Positions 19,775 through 31,780 of a stretch of 64,000 nt of DNA are shown in pieces. Every line of letters starts with the position of its first letter. Position 1 is the first letter of the stretch. The notes beneath the pieces are model-generated. The model did no database searches. It worked only from the letters and a program-made list of their open reading frames with translations, and had not been told where the DNA came from. A program made the translations under genes and the position numbers. This DNA is from Tetraselmis striata (lineage: Eukaryota > Chlorophyta > Chlorodendrophyceae > Chlorodendrales > Chlorodendraceae): contig VCJN01002228.1 in NCBI GenBank assembly GCA_006384855.1, forward strand, positions 1 to 64,000, read 5' to 3'.

Positions 19775-20120
19775 CCCCCCCTTCCCCCCCCCCCCGCTCC
19801 GCTACATATCCTGCTTTCTGTACTGTAGATCACCACTCAAGCCCTGTGTCAGCCAGCCCGAAAAAATCCGATGTATAAACTTTCGATTTTGCTCAATTTA
19901 GGCCCAATTCTGCAATTTATCTGTATCAAAGCATGCATGCCAATATGCCATGCGATACCATGCCCACTATGGAATTTGAATCGCAAGCTGTGCTTACAGC
20001 AGCGGTAGGCTGCTTGCTTCCTAAAGCTAGAAATTGGAGAGTGTGCTGCTATCTATGAACTGTGTATCACTGTGAGAAATTGTGTTCACTATTCCAATAT
20101 GAGGGCTTAGCATGTGTTGG
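19775..20120. other. No gene; 3' flank of argininosuccinate synthase
   Basis: C-rich start next to the DIRS end, then AT-richer sequence that should contain the 3' UTR of the minus-strand gene. Nothing else is recognisable. Confidence 0.5.
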
Positions 20121-23026
20121 TTACATGCCAATAATGTTGCCACGCTGGGCACTCAGCGTCCTCAGACGCAGCGCATTCAGCTTGATGAAACCAGACGCAT
20201 CGTTCTGCAAGGAGATGAGACAAGGTTATCAGTAAAGAACGGTCGAGTGCAAACGTAGGTTACAGAAAGGGATGAGGAGGAGCAACATGGCACTGCTAGG
20301 AGCTCACCTGGTTGTACAGACCGCCATCATCCTCGAAGGATGCAATCTTGGCATTGTACAGCGAATATGGTGACTTCCGGCCAACCACTGTGGCGGAGCC
20401 CTGTAAGTACGCAGCGCATGGTCGTCAGCTCCGATCAATGACCAGGGCACAGTCCTAAACAGATAGCACATTGGAATGCAGTTTCAATGCACAGCCTGCT
20501 ACCCCAGCCCTGACTCGTATTCACACCTTGTACAGCTTGAGGCGTACACTTCCCTCAACCTTCTCCTGGGTCTTGTCAACCAAGGCCTGCAGCGCTATGC
20601 GCTCCGGCGAGTACCAGAAACCATTGTAAATCATCTCGGCGTATTGCGGCATCATCTGGTCCTGTGTGATGTCGACAGATATGGCATCATTAGATGCCAT
20701 GGACCTTACTACTGGGTTCATATTCCCCAAAAGTCTGCAGACACCAGAGCTTCAACGCACACATACTCATACACACAACACTTAATGAGCACTGATCCAT
20801 GAGGTGAAGCAGATAAGAGGAAATAAGACAGGATCCCATACCTTTAGATGCATCTCGCAGCGGTCCAGGCACACAGATTCAATGCCGCGGTGAGCAGCAA
20901 TGAGAATTTCGCCGCCGGGGGTCTCATACACACCGCGGGACTGTTGACAGGAAGATAGGGAGATATGTGGTCAGACCAAAAAGATGGGATTGGAGGTTGC
21001 AAAGTGCATGTGATCCAGCATGGCTGATGTGCATAGTAGAAACTTGCAGTCGAGGGCAGATGCTCTACAAAGACGAAAGAAGCATCAAGCGCGTACCTTC
21101 ATTCCCACAAAACGAGACTCAACCAGGTCCAGACGGCCAATGCCGTTGGCGCCGCCCAACTCGTTGAGCTTTGTCAGCAGCTGTGCAGGCGTATACTGAA
21201 CGTCATCAATGGCAACAGGGTTGCCCTCCTTGAAGTCAATGGTGATGTAAGTGGGTTCATCAGGTGCAGTCTCGGGGGAGACGCTGCGAGTGTACATGTC
21301 CTCGGTGGCCTCCTGTTGAGATAGGGGCAGAGGTTGTATCAGACAAGCACACAGCAAGGTTAACAGGTAGTCCCAGGGACATTGAGAGGGTGGCAACCAG
21401 CAGTCAGATAGAAGTCCATACCGTCCAGGGATCCTCAAGTGCATTGCCCTCATATGAGGTGTGGAGCAGGTTGGCATCCATGGAGAATGGAGGCTCGCCA
21501 CGCTTGGAGGCAGGCACAGCCAGGCCATTGGCCTCGGCATATGCAAGCAGCTTGGAGCGGGACAACAGGTCCCACTCGCGCCAGGGGGCGATGACCTTGA
21601 TATCAGGCTTGAGCGCATAGTAGCCCAGCTCAAAACGAATCTGGTCGTTACCCTTGCCGGTGGCCCCATGGGACACGGCCTCAGCCCCAGTCTCCATCGC
21701 AATCTCAATCTGCCTCTTGGCAATGAGAGGACGGGCGATGGAGGTACCGAGCAGGTACACACCCTCGTACAGGGCGTTAGCCCGGAACATGGGGAACACA
21801 AAGTCCTTAACAAATTCCTCGCGCAGGTCATCAATGTAAATCTCCTTTACTCCGGCAGCCACAGCCTTCTCACGGGCTGGCTCAAGCTCCTCACCCTGAT
21901 ACAATGGTTGAGGGCACCGTAGCAGGAACGTCAATTTGCCTATCCATTCAGGATTACCTGACATGGCGCACTAGTGAGGCAGCGTATCACCATCAAAACC
22001 GGCAGCAGCAGCAGCAGCCGTCACACCTGGCCAAGGTCGGCCGTGAACGTGACCACCTCGCAGTCGTAGGCATCCTTCAGCCACTTCAGGATGATGGAGG
22101 TGTCCAGACCGCCGGAATAGGCCAACACCACCTTGTTGACGCCATTCTTTCCGGCGTTCACCTCGACGTTGCGGGTGCGATGGCTCACAACACCAACGCG
22201 GACGGAGCTGGCGCGGCGCACCCGGGTTCCGCCCATCGCGGAGTTCTGGGTCGGGACCGCCGGGGCTGTGGAAAAACGGCGACGGGGAGCAGCGTGCAAA
22301 TTAGTCGGGTAAACTTGGGCAAGTTTGGCCAAGTAAACTTGGGCCAAGCCGGGCCAAACTTCACTGTGGGTGAATCCACGTGGCCTCTTGGAGACTCGCA
22401 GCAGCTCTTGGAGGGGCAGCAGCTCTCACTTTTGAAACCTCGTGCGACAAATTCGCCGCCCTTCGAAACGCATCAGCCGCCGTAAAAAACATAAACCTAC
22501 TGTGGCCGCCAAAGACGGACCAAGACGCGACCGTCCGGCGGTGCACTCGCTATGCATGTGCCGGACAGGCGCGACAATACATCCCTCACACTACAAAGTC
22601 AAGGACGAAAAGAATTAGCCGGGTAAAAAAACGAGGAGGCCTTACTTTCGCAGGGGGCAAAAACCCCACAGTGCCAGGGGCGCGGCTTGGGCGATGGTCC
22701 GACTAACGGCGGGGGGTTGCCCAAGTGTTGAAGTATCCGCGTCGAGTGTGAAGCGACAACGTCTAATAACAGGGCATATTCTAGACACATCGCAGAACAG
22801 GGGTGATGGGATGCTTGCGAGTAACAGTCGGTCCTAGCGGCAGCGCCCTGGACTGCCGGTACCGCAACCTCCGCCGCCATCAAAGCGCGAGAATAGCTAC
22901 TGGTGGAGTAGGGTTGTCGACGGCGGTGAAGCGACGGCTGCCGACAAGTTCAAATCGCCGGCACGCGGAAGACAGGCAGGCGGGGAAGCTTGGGAAAGAC
23001 GTACCAGAGGTGCGGAGAGAAGCCAT
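20121..23026 (-). CDS. ASS1: Argininosuccinate synthase, plastid-targeted type (8 exons)
   Basis: Catalyses ATP-dependent joining of citrulline and aspartate, the penultimate step of arginine synthesis. Model: complement(join(20121..20204, 20308..20400, 20527..20661, 20842..20940, 21097..21312, 21422..21895, 22027..22265, 23005..23026)), 453 residues; all introns GT-AG, intron 1 in phase 1 and the others in phase 0. The PP-loop [10 protein letters not shown] is at about residues 55-64. Further family blocks: [57 protein letters not shown], the [20 protein letters not shown] junction, and the end block [13 protein letters not shown]. The first about 45 residues are Arg/Ser/Val-rich with few acidic residues, like a chloroplast transit peptide. 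The TAA stop falls at the normal family length. Confidence 0.97.
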
Positions 23027-23570
23027 GGCGGCTGGAAAGCGGTGAGCCGAACTGCAAGGGGGGCAACGGTTACGGCAAGATGGGCTAGCGAGAAGTGCCC
23101 AGTAGGGGTTTGATGGCGAGAGGTTTATACCTGCCGTCGGCGACGGCGGTGACGAGACGCGTCTGCTCCGCGCGCGGCGCGCTCGCATGCTCTACAGCAG
23201 TACACCCCGCGGGCGCATCGTCACAGTCCCTGTCATCATGCTGCGGCACCGTCATATCGTCATCGTATGCGATATGAAGTCCCTCAGTCACTTGATCGCT
23301 GCCTAAAACCCTAATCGCTGTTTTCACTGGTGCCAGTCCTGTCCCGGGGGCGGGGAAAAAAATGAAGTCCCTCTGTTGGAGCATGTGCTCTGACAGGTCC
23401 TTCTGGCAATGATTACATGTGCTAGCTGCAAAATTCAAGAAATCCATGCAGAAATCCAGAAGAAAATCCAGCTACGGGCCACAAGAGGCGGGAACCGCCA
23501 TGACAGCCACCAATCAGGCATCGCCACCAGCCAGCCGCCGCTCCACGCAGTAGGGACGCTCTCCCCAGCA
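23027..23570. promoter_or_regulatory. Presumed upstream region of argininosuccinate synthase
   Basis: Immediately upstream of the minus-strand start codon. No specific promoter motif is identified. Near 23324-23350 it contains the short sequence shared with positions about 350-372. Confidence 0.4.
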
Positions 23571-24375
23571 CACAATCCCGGGCCACTCCAATAGCGGCAC
23601 TACGCCGAATGTGATGTGAAGGCGCCGACAGGAAAGGGGCTTCGAAGTAGAGGTCTCGCAGCAAGGAGCGGAAGTGGGGGGGTCCAACCCCTGAACGGGG
23701 CGCCACGGGCGTGCAACAGACCTAGCGCCAAATCCGCCGCCAGCTCGGCCGCGTCCCCTTCCGCCAAACGTAGAACGCCTTCCACAGCACAACATCCCGG
23801 GCCACTCCAATAGCGGCACTAGGCCGAATGTGATGTGGAGGCGCCAACGTGACAGGAAGGGAGAGAGTGCTCAACGAGTAGGGAATGGAGAGCCGACCGG
23901 GCCAGGAACGACGTAAGACGCCGGTGTCCAGTGCGCGTTGTTCCGCCAAGCGCCAAATCCGCCGCCGGCCCGGTCGCGTCCCCTTCCGCCGAACGTAGAA
24001 CTTCCTTCCCAGCGCAACATCCCGGGCCACTGCTCCAATAGCGGCAATAGGCCGAATGTGATGTGGAGGCGCCGACAGGACAGGAAGGGAGAGGGTGCTC
24101 AAAGAACAACGAACGGGGAGTTGACCGGACCAGCAACGACGTAAGACGCCGGTGTCCAGCGCGCGTTGTTCCGCCCAGCGCCAGATCCGCCGCCAGCTCG
24201 GCCGCATTCCCTTCCGCCGAACGTAGAACTCCCTTCCCAGCACAACATCCCGGGCCACTCCAATAGCGGCACTAGGCCGAATGTGATGTGGAGGCGCCGA
24301 CAGTTAAGGAAGGGAGAGGGTGCTCAAAGAACAGCGAACGGGGAGTTGACCGGACCAGCAACGACGTGAGACGCC
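23570..24375. repeat. Tandem repeat, about 3.5 copies of a 219-228 bp unit
   Basis: The landmark CCCGGGCCACTCCAATAGCG recurs beginning near 23577, 23796, 24021 and 24249 (the third copy has an inserted CTG-like triplet). Each landmark is followed by GGCGCCGACAGG-type sequence and CGACGTAAGACGCCGGTGTCC. Units diverge by small indels. Open frames on both strands across this stretch look like by-products of the repeat rather than a gene. Confidence 0.92.
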
Positions 24376-25239
24376 GGTGTCCAGCTCACACTGCTCCTCC
24401 GCGGCAGTGGCAGCACGGGCGGGGCCAAGGCTACCAAGGCGACACCCGTGCAAGATCCCCGCCCCATCCCCAGCCGGGGGTGGAGGCGGAGGAAGGGCCC
24501 GCGATTCCGAGGCCCGAGGACGGTCGTCGGGCCCGCCCAGGCGGTGGGGGGGTGGGTTGATACCAATATCAGTAGATGGCGTGCTGCGCGCGCGTCCGGA
24601 CTTCACATTCGACCCGAGCAAGACAAGACATTAGTACGGTAGATGTCGTAGATTACATACTAGTATCAGCACGCTAGTGCGCGCGCCCCGCCCATGATCA
24701 TAGGCTCGGCCCGCGCAGCGGCTTTGCTCACTTCACTAGTCCCAGCAGCTCGAGCCCGGCTCGCTGCACCCACAATAAGTAGCTCCGAGCACTTCCACCT
24801 TCCATCACTCACCGGTTAGCCGTTTAGGTTATGGGCCCTCACACGTTCTAGAAGTGTGCAAGTATATCTCGTCCCGAACGTCGAGATCCTCGAGCCTCCG
24901 AGGCCGAGTCGAGTCTCCGAGATTCGAACACAAAACGACACTGTGCTTAGTTATTAGTTATTCAAAATTTTAGACAGAAGTAGACAGATTTGAACACCGG
25001 AGTCCTCACCTATACCACGTTCTCTTTGGTTGGCCTGTATCCCTGGTGACTTCTGCAGCCGCAGAATATTAGCGTCAGCCGGTGCGGGGTGTGGTGTGAG
25101 TGACGCGCAACGCACATACATGCACCGGAGCTGCGGAGCAGGAGGTCAGACCGACTACCACAGCTTGCTACTTGACCTGTGACAGCTGGCTTGGCCGACA
25201 GAACGCGTTTCACACTGAGACAACTGGGACAACGTCAAC
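24376..25239. other. No gene recognised; 5' flank of the Copia element
   Basis: GC-rich then AT-richer sequence. It could contain a decayed 5' LTR or leader of the Copia element, but I could not find a matching LTR at the 3' side and no primer-binding site is obvious. Confidence 0.45.
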
Positions 25240-26600
25240 ATGGCAGACGACTCACCCCCTCGACCAGGCAACACTCCTATTCCCCCGGGACTTGGCATCG
25301 CTGTCGACACTGGCAAGTCTCTTACTAAATCCTCTGATCAACCGAGACTGGACCTAGTGGCCAGGCTAAAGCATCAGATATCTAACCTGGGGCAACGACA
25401 GGACTTCTAACACGGAGAGATGCAGAGCGAGATGCACGCTGTCACAGATTAGCTGTCTCAAAGTCAGGCCGACTTTATGGCGGAGCAACGGGACTTGATG
25501 GCTGATGCCAGACGGATGTTTGCGTTCATGCCTCGACATACTCCGGGACAGCTGAACAGTCTCCAACAGCTGCGCCACCACCGCCACCGTCGCGAACCCC
25601 AATCGACAGAGCTACCGGACGGACATGCTACCTCGGCGTGTCCGCGCCTTATCGTGCACCCACGAGACGCCAGACCATCGGCGCAACGGACCTTGCGGAC
25701 GGCCGCATCGGGGCCCAATGGGGACCACAACGAGGTATCGACCAGCTGGGTACGGCACCGAAGTTCACACAACCGATGCTCTAGAAGAGCTCAGACTTCA
25801 CAACATGGAAACATCTTTTCCTTTCCTTCATCTACACTTCTGTGCCAAAGTTGATGAAACAGATGATTCAAATTGACCCGAACGATCCCATCATCGACCC
25901 GCAGCTTCAATCATACCTCTACCACACGTTGGTGCAGATCGCCCAGCACCATCCGAGTGCCACTTCGGAACTCAAGAACCTCTCTCAGTCCACTGCGGTC
26001 AACCGGGGTGCGATAGCATGGGATAATATGTGCCATCGTCTCGACAGACAGGACGTGCACCACACCATGTCACTACTCGACGAGGTGAATCGCACACTCG
26101 ACAAGAACTCGACGGAGTCACTTGTCGACTTCCTCGACCGCAAATGGGAGGCTATCCAGACGTACGACGCAGCTATGGAGGTCACCGAGCAGCTCCGCGA
26201 GTCGTTGCTGATACCAACAGTGCTCAATGCACTTCCCGCAAAATGTGATACTATCAAGACAGTCGATGCGGGGAATGTTGACTTACATCGGTGTATTGCG
26301 GCAGAGCTATTCGGCGAGTTCCGTGTCCACGCCAAACTGTGTTCCGCACCAGCTCCTGCAGCTCCCGCACCTCCAGTTGGTACTGTGGCATTCCTCACAG
26401 CTCAAAACCCACCTAGAACTGCTCGCAGAATTCACAAGTCGCCGTGGTTCGGCAAATGTGGATCTTGTGGCGGACAGCACCTGACTAGCCAATGCACTGC
26501 GAGTGACTCGGTTATTTTGAACTTTCAGCGCGCCAAAATCAAGGCCCTGAAAATCAAGTACCCCGGAAACCCTAAAAACCCTAAAAACCCTAAAAGGCTA
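25240..26600 (+). pseudogene. Copia Gag remnant with zinc knuckle
   Basis: Starts at ATG 25240 (MADDSPPRPG). The main Gag domain lies in 25842-26400 (NTLDK-type helices such as SLLDEVNRTLDKNS and IPTVLNALPAKCDTI). A knuckle CGSCGGQHLTSQC (C-x2-C-x4-H-x4-C) lies at about 26458-26500. In-frame stops are TAA at 25408-25410, TAG at 25450-25452 and TAG at 25782-25784, each at a place where Gln would read naturally. One frameshift is needed near 25545 and another near 26530-26560. Confidence 0.85.
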
Positions 26601-28047
26601 AGGCGTCGACTGGTGCGGCTTTCGCAGCGTTCGAGGACGATAACACTGCAGCCGTGGCCGACCAGCCGAGCGACGACACCAACGCCGGCGACGAGCTGAC
26701 CCTCGAGGAGGAGGAGATGCTTCTCAGCGGGGTGACCACCCCTATCACTACTCCCCCAACCCTCGTGGCATTTTCCTCAAAATTGAGTAACGCCCCAAGT
26801 GTTAGCGAGGCATAGGTCGCAGACTCTGCTTGCGCTCCCCAGAATGACACGGCGCATAAATCGGATTTCAAAACATTTCGAATCGAGTCGAACAAGGGCG
26901 AACTTGGTGGTGTGGGCACTGTCATCGAGGGCAGCGGCACTGTGGCTATTAGGGCAACACTCACCTCTGGTGGCCACTGCACATTGCGAATGCCAGCTGT
27001 TTATTGTCCATCCATGCTCAACACGAACTCCATGGGTGTAGGCAGACTACTCAGCGTGTCATGGCTACAAAAACATCTGCCTGGTACCATTCACTTCCGG
27101 GTGGAACTGATTTTGGCACTGTGACCATGGATGCAGGAGTGGTGCGCCTGAGGGGCTACAACGGCCTTTACCTACTGGACCTCGCACCAGCGGATGGAGC
27201 TGCTCCTACCCCGGCTGGACAACAAGATAGCATTGCCATGCTTAGTGCTACAGTCAAGGTGTATGCAGTCCTGTGGCACAAGAGATTACGCCATCCCGGC
27301 ATGGGCACAGTCCAGGCACAACATCACAATGGTGTACCTGATGTACCTGCCTTCCCAACGGATGTAAGGAAGCTCCCCTGCCTACTCAATAAAGCCACAG
27401 CAGCTATTGCCAACCGAGATCCTACAACCCTCCATGATGCGTGCTGCAGCCAACTCCCTGTCGACACACTGGGTCCCATTCACATCACATCACCGGGTGG
27501 CTTTCGATGGACTATCAGCATCATTTGCCGTCCGTCGAGGTTTCATTGGCACAAACATGTGAGAACCAAAGAGGCAGCAGAGGTGATGACAGCCATGCGT
27601 TCAATGCTAGATGGGGTCAGGCACTATTATCTGAAGTATTGGGCAGAATCCAGTGGTATATTTGCTCCCGAGGTCCGCTTTGATTCTATCTTCGAGACAT
27701 ATGCGATGGGCGCTTTGGTGGGTGGCATAGGGGGACGTACTGATTGGACAGCTCCGTACTACCATCATCAGCATGGCAAGATTGAGAGGCCATGGCGCGT
27801 CATCAGGGACAGTGCCACTAGCATGATGGCAGACATGTCAGTGCCTAGCCGACTGTGGGCAACCGCTATCAGCACATCATTCTGGCTGAAGAACCGGCGC
27901 GGTGTCACAGCGGCGGGTGATTCGGATGGCAAACAGACACCGCTCTCCGTACTGACCAAAGGCAATGTTGATTCACATATTGACAAAGCCAGAGTCTATG
28001 GCTGCAAGGTGTTTGACAAAGTCCCCGATGGCACTCGCAAAAGCTAG
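26600..28047 (+). pseudogene. Copia protease and integrase remnant
   Basis: After an acidic linker, VADSACAPQNDTAH (about 26816-26857) stands where Copia proteases have ADSGAT-H; TAG at 26813-26815 precedes it. Around 27275, VLWHKRLRHPG is the pre-integrase HHCC region (second Cys pair degraded). Integrase core follows: LPVDTLGPIHI, then YYHHQHGKIERPWRVI, PSRLWATAISTSFWLKNR and the tail ARVYGCKVFDKVPDG. Frameshifts occur near 27090 and 28035. Confidence 0.85.
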
Positions 28048-28073
28048 ACTCCAAGGCATGGACTGGCATCTTT

Positions 28074-30218
28074 GTGGGCTACCCTGGCAGCCTACCTCGG
28101 TGGATGGTCTTGAACCCCGCCACATGCAGATTCACTGTCAGCGTCCATGTCCGTTTCCTCGAGGATGAGAGCGGCTTCGCTCCGGACCCACACACTGACA
28201 GCTCCATCATACTTGAGGCTGAGGAAGAACAGCCCACAGTGGAGATGGACCTGGATGAGCAGCAAGAGCAGCCACAACAGACAGCCATCACCGATCAGCA
28301 CAGCAGACCCATCCGGGAGAGACGGCCCCCGGCTCGGTATCAGGCCATGATGGCATGCGGCAACATATGCTTGGACCGTGACCCATATGATCCCCAAACA
28401 TATTATGCCAGCTACCCTCCAAACCCCCGCGGCGAGAGCAACAACATGCAATAGACAGTTGCACTCTTGAGCGCTGCGGGAATACCTACGCCTCGCAACT
28501 TCAAAGAGGCTATGAGCCCGGAGTTCCGCGACCTGTGGGAACCAACCATCCACAAGGAGTATGAGGGTCTGATGGCCAATCGTACACGGGAACTGGTTGA
28601 CTGCCCACCTGGTGCGACAATCCTACCCAATCAGCGGGTTTTTGTAGCCAAGGCCGCACCCGATGGCACCCTGGACAAGGCGAAAGCAAGGGCTGTTGTA
28701 TGTGGCAACTACCAGAAAGATGGCGTCATGTGCAAGGAAACATACGCACCTGTCATCCGTATTTCTAGTCTGCGGGTCTTCTTCAACATTGTGGCCGCCA
28801 TGCAGCTCCACCTCCGGCAGCTTGATGCTGTGGCTGCGTACCTCAACGCTTCCATTCCGGCAGATGAGTATATGTACATGTGACAGCTTCAAGGGTTTGA
28901 TGATGGTTCTGGCAGAGTCTGCAGACTTCTCAAATGCATGTATGGCCTCCGTCAATCTGGCAGGTAATGGTGCAAACTGTTGGCCATGTGGCTGATCGGT
29001 GTCGGCTAGATCCAGAGCAAGGCAGACCCATGCATCTTCATCCTACGGCAGGGAGACATCTACGCTGCCATTTGAGTCTATGTGGATGACATGGAATTGG
29101 CTGGTAATGACGACACTTGGTTGGACAGCTTTGAGACGGACTTGCGTAATCGGTTCGTGGTCAAGAGGCAACACGACCCTTGGGTCATTGGGATGTCCGT
29201 GTCCTACGATCGACCCACCCGACGCATCACTCTCACACAGACAACCTACATCAAGGAGATTCTGGAGAGATTTGGCATGCTTGAATGCAAGGAGTCCGAT
29301 GTGCCTATGGTGGCCGACTTCTGCAAACCGCCACTCACCAGTGTCTCCGAATCACCCTTGCTGGACGCTAACGGTCGGTCCCAGTACGTGCGACTGATGG
29401 GCTGCCTCCCGTATGTCAGCACTTGCACTCGACCAGACATCACGAAAGCACTCAGTATCCTAGGCAGTGTTCATAAAGAGCCGCGTGTGATGCACATGAC
29501 AGCGCTTAAGAAGGTGTTGCGATACCTGAAAGGCACTATGCATCGTGGCATCACTCTGGTTGCCGACTCGGCTGACACCGTGCGACTGGTCGGATATGCA
29601 TATGCCGACATCGATGCCGACCTACTCCAACGCCGATCTCGTGGTGGGTGCCTGTTCCGTCTCGGAGATCACGGAGCATGCAGCTACAAGTCAGCTCTTA
29701 TACCCACAGCGTCGCAAGAAACCGGTGGCGGCATTGCACAGTCGACTGTCGATGCCGAGACAGTGTCATTGGCACGGGCGATCAAAGATGACATTTACCT
29801 CAAAATGCTCGTCTCTGAGATCCTTGGTAGCCCGGTGCAACCACTCATCATGATGGAGGACAACCAAGGGGCGATCAGCTACGCCACAAACGCTGTCATC
29901 AATGACATGACGAAACACATCGATGTCAAGTGGCACTTTGTCAAAGACCATGTGGAGGCAGGCACAGTCAAGGTCAACTACATCGCCACCGACCTCAACA
30001 CGGCGGACATGATGACCAAACCCCTGCCCCGTCCTGCATTGGAGAAGCACGCCCGCTTTGCTTTGCTTGTTCCCGCCATGCGGCGGATCCCCTTTGTAAT
30101 CCGAGGTCACTCTCTTGTGGCATGCCCCGTGCTCTTCCCTTTCCGGTCTATGAGGTTATTCACGGAAACTTCTGCACTAAAATCCTTTAGTCTCCGTATC
30201 CTCGATTTAATGGCATAA
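28074..30218 (+). pseudogene. Copia reverse transcriptase and RNase H remnant
   Basis: RT begins with FKEAMSPEFRDLWEPTI and continues through AKARAVVCGNYQKDG, ETYAPVIRISSLR, LRQLDAVAAYLNA, CMYGLRQSGR and the catalytic YVDD at about 29076-29087. RNase H has EDNQGAISYA, KHIDVKWHFVKDHVEAG and NTADMMTKPLPR. In-frame stops: TAG 28452-28454, TGA 28881-28883, then further TAA, TAG and TGA codons between 28960 and 29075. From 29082 to the TAA at 30216-30218 the frame is open. Confidence 0.92.
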
Positions 30219-30442
30219 ACTCCGGATTTGGTGCCCTCCGGTGTCAAGGTGCATATATTTCGGCATTGATGATGTTTGCAGTAATCTGCCCTATATTCCC
30301 AGTCGCTTGCCGTGCCTTCCGGTTGGGCTTGCCGGAATATACGCAGACGGGGATAAAAGCCTTGTTCTTTGTAGGGACTGACTGAGTGTCCCGGCCGTTT
30401 GCGTAAAATGGTGACCAGGACGACTCGACGCAGCCACTGCGG
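30219..30442. other. No gene; junction between Copia and the third DIRS-type element
   Basis: Short intervening sequence. It may hold the 3' end of Copia and the 3' terminus of the next element, but neither a repeat nor a clear boundary is visible. Confidence 0.4.
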
Positions 30443-31780
30443 GTGATGCAGCGCATCGCTTTTTTTGGCGCCCTAGGGAGTGAGCGTCTGGGGGCGCGGT
30501 GTTGGCGGCAGTTCTCCGATTTCTATGGTGTTGGTTGCCCTTGTTTCCGTGCAGCAATATGCCCTTCGCTCGGCTGCTGCTTTGGCTTTTGCCGCGCGGG
30601 TGGCGTCGCGTTGCGAAAGGCATACAACCACCCAACGCCATCGCGGGATTCTGCGCGAGTTCGAGAATTGGGCGAGCACCGTGCCGCCGCCGTTGATTCC
30701 AACCCCGCAGACATGTACCAAGTGGGACGCGTTAATCTTTTTGATGAGTATTGGCATCGCATTCATCATGGACGCAAGACGACGATGCGCGACGGGAGCC
30801 GACATGCATCCTCTGCGTATCTGCGGTATGCAGTGTCGCAATTGGCGACAGCACTTAGTGAACTTGGGGTGCCCAAGCACGCCAATTCTGCGTATGCTGT
30901 GAGCGTCGCCAAGTACATGAGTGGCTAGCTACCAGCGTGACGTGATTGAGCTGGGATATGTGGAGAGTGGAGCCGTGCCCTTCCACTACGCGACTTTGGC
31001 GGAGTTGGTCCAGTTCATGGACGGGCTGTTCTTGCAAGCCGCCCCCGACCTGGTGATCACTGCCGCGGTGCATCGCGACGTTTGCATCGTGCTATATTTG
31101 TGGGAGACCGCCGCTCGTGGCTTCGAGGCTGGCACCATGGAGTTGACAAACTTCCTAATGCGTGGTGTGCATTTGTTGCCGGTGTGGGACGCCATTGTTG
31201 CTAGTCGTTTGACCGCATAACCCGTATAGTAGCGCAGCCCCGCTACGGCACCAAAGGGAACATGTCCGCTCACAATGGTGTTATGGAGCTGGAGTTGCTG
31301 CCCCCATGCAGCGAGTCGCTTTGCCTACTCCGTCGTTTGGGCCGGTATGCGACCGCCATGGCTGACCCCGGCTGGCCCTTTGTCGACTTTCTGTTCCGCA
31401 CCCTGGCGGCTGGACGCCCCGCTAGATTTCGGGCCCATGGCATGAGCAATGCCGCTATGAACTTCCGCTTTAAGTGCCACTTGCGTGCTGCTGGTATGTA
31501 TAAATGTCACACCTTGCACGGCGTGAAACACGGCCGTTTGTAGCATGATGTTGTGGTGGGAGAGGAAAGTGTTACTCAGGCCTCACGTGGACGCCACCGC
31601 CTTGTGAGAACGACATTGGGCTATGTGCACCCTACCCACCATCGGGATCGGTTAGTGCGGATAGATATGGGCTCAGATGATGAGGCTTGCTCTGATGCCG
31701 AAGACGAGTTTTTCGACGCGTTTGAGTCCCTGGATCTAGCCCCGTTACGCGTATTGCGCTGCGCGCCATACTGTAATTGA
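30443..31780 (+). pseudogene. Tyrosine recombinase of element 3 (broken)
   Basis: Three reading-frame segments join up: one to about 30915 (SQLATALSELGVPKHA), 30921-31220 (IVLYLWETAARGFEAGTMEL, with the first catalytic Arg), and 31240-31780 (CHTLHGVKHGRL with an H-x-x-R-like box, then the likely nucleophile Tyr in TTLGYVHPTHH). An in-frame TAG at 31541-31543 follows GRL and could replace a Gln codon. The acidic tail (SDDEACSDAEDEFFDAFESL) is unusual. Frameshifts near 30918 and 31225 make it non-functional as it stands. Confidence 0.75.

Larger units (their letters stand above)
25240..30218 (+). mobile_element. Decayed Copia-type (Pseudoviridae-like) LTR retrotransposon body
   Basis: Gag, protease region, GAG-pre-integrase, integrase, RT and RNase H occur in the Copia order (integrase before RT). 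The reading frame is broken by several frameshifts and stops, so this copy is dead. Matching LTRs were not found on either side, which suggests end truncation or strong divergence. Confidence 0.9.

Noticed and set aside
350-23355. Shared TCACTGGTGCCAGTCCTGTC segment at about 352 and 23326 as possible exon or terminal repeat
   Set aside because: Similarity covers only some 30-40 bases with no conserved frame or flanking structure.
23577-24620. Minus-strand open frames across the 225-bp tandem repeats as a repetitive protein gene
   Set aside because: Frames shift between units and both strands are equally open; no start, splice or domain evidence.
26560-26600. CCCTAAAAA repeats that look like an interstitial telomere repeat (TTTTAGGG type)
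   Set aside because: Only three imperfect 9-bp copies, lying inside the Copia Gag-pol coding remnant, where they read as Lys/Pro-rich peptide. No longer array is present.
25400-30200. Genetic code with both TAA and TAG as Gln
   Set aside because: Argininosuccinate synthase ends with TAA at the normal family length and both DIRS recombinases end with TAA. TGA also interrupts coding frames, so decay is more likely. A TAG-only variant is kept as a question in the findings.
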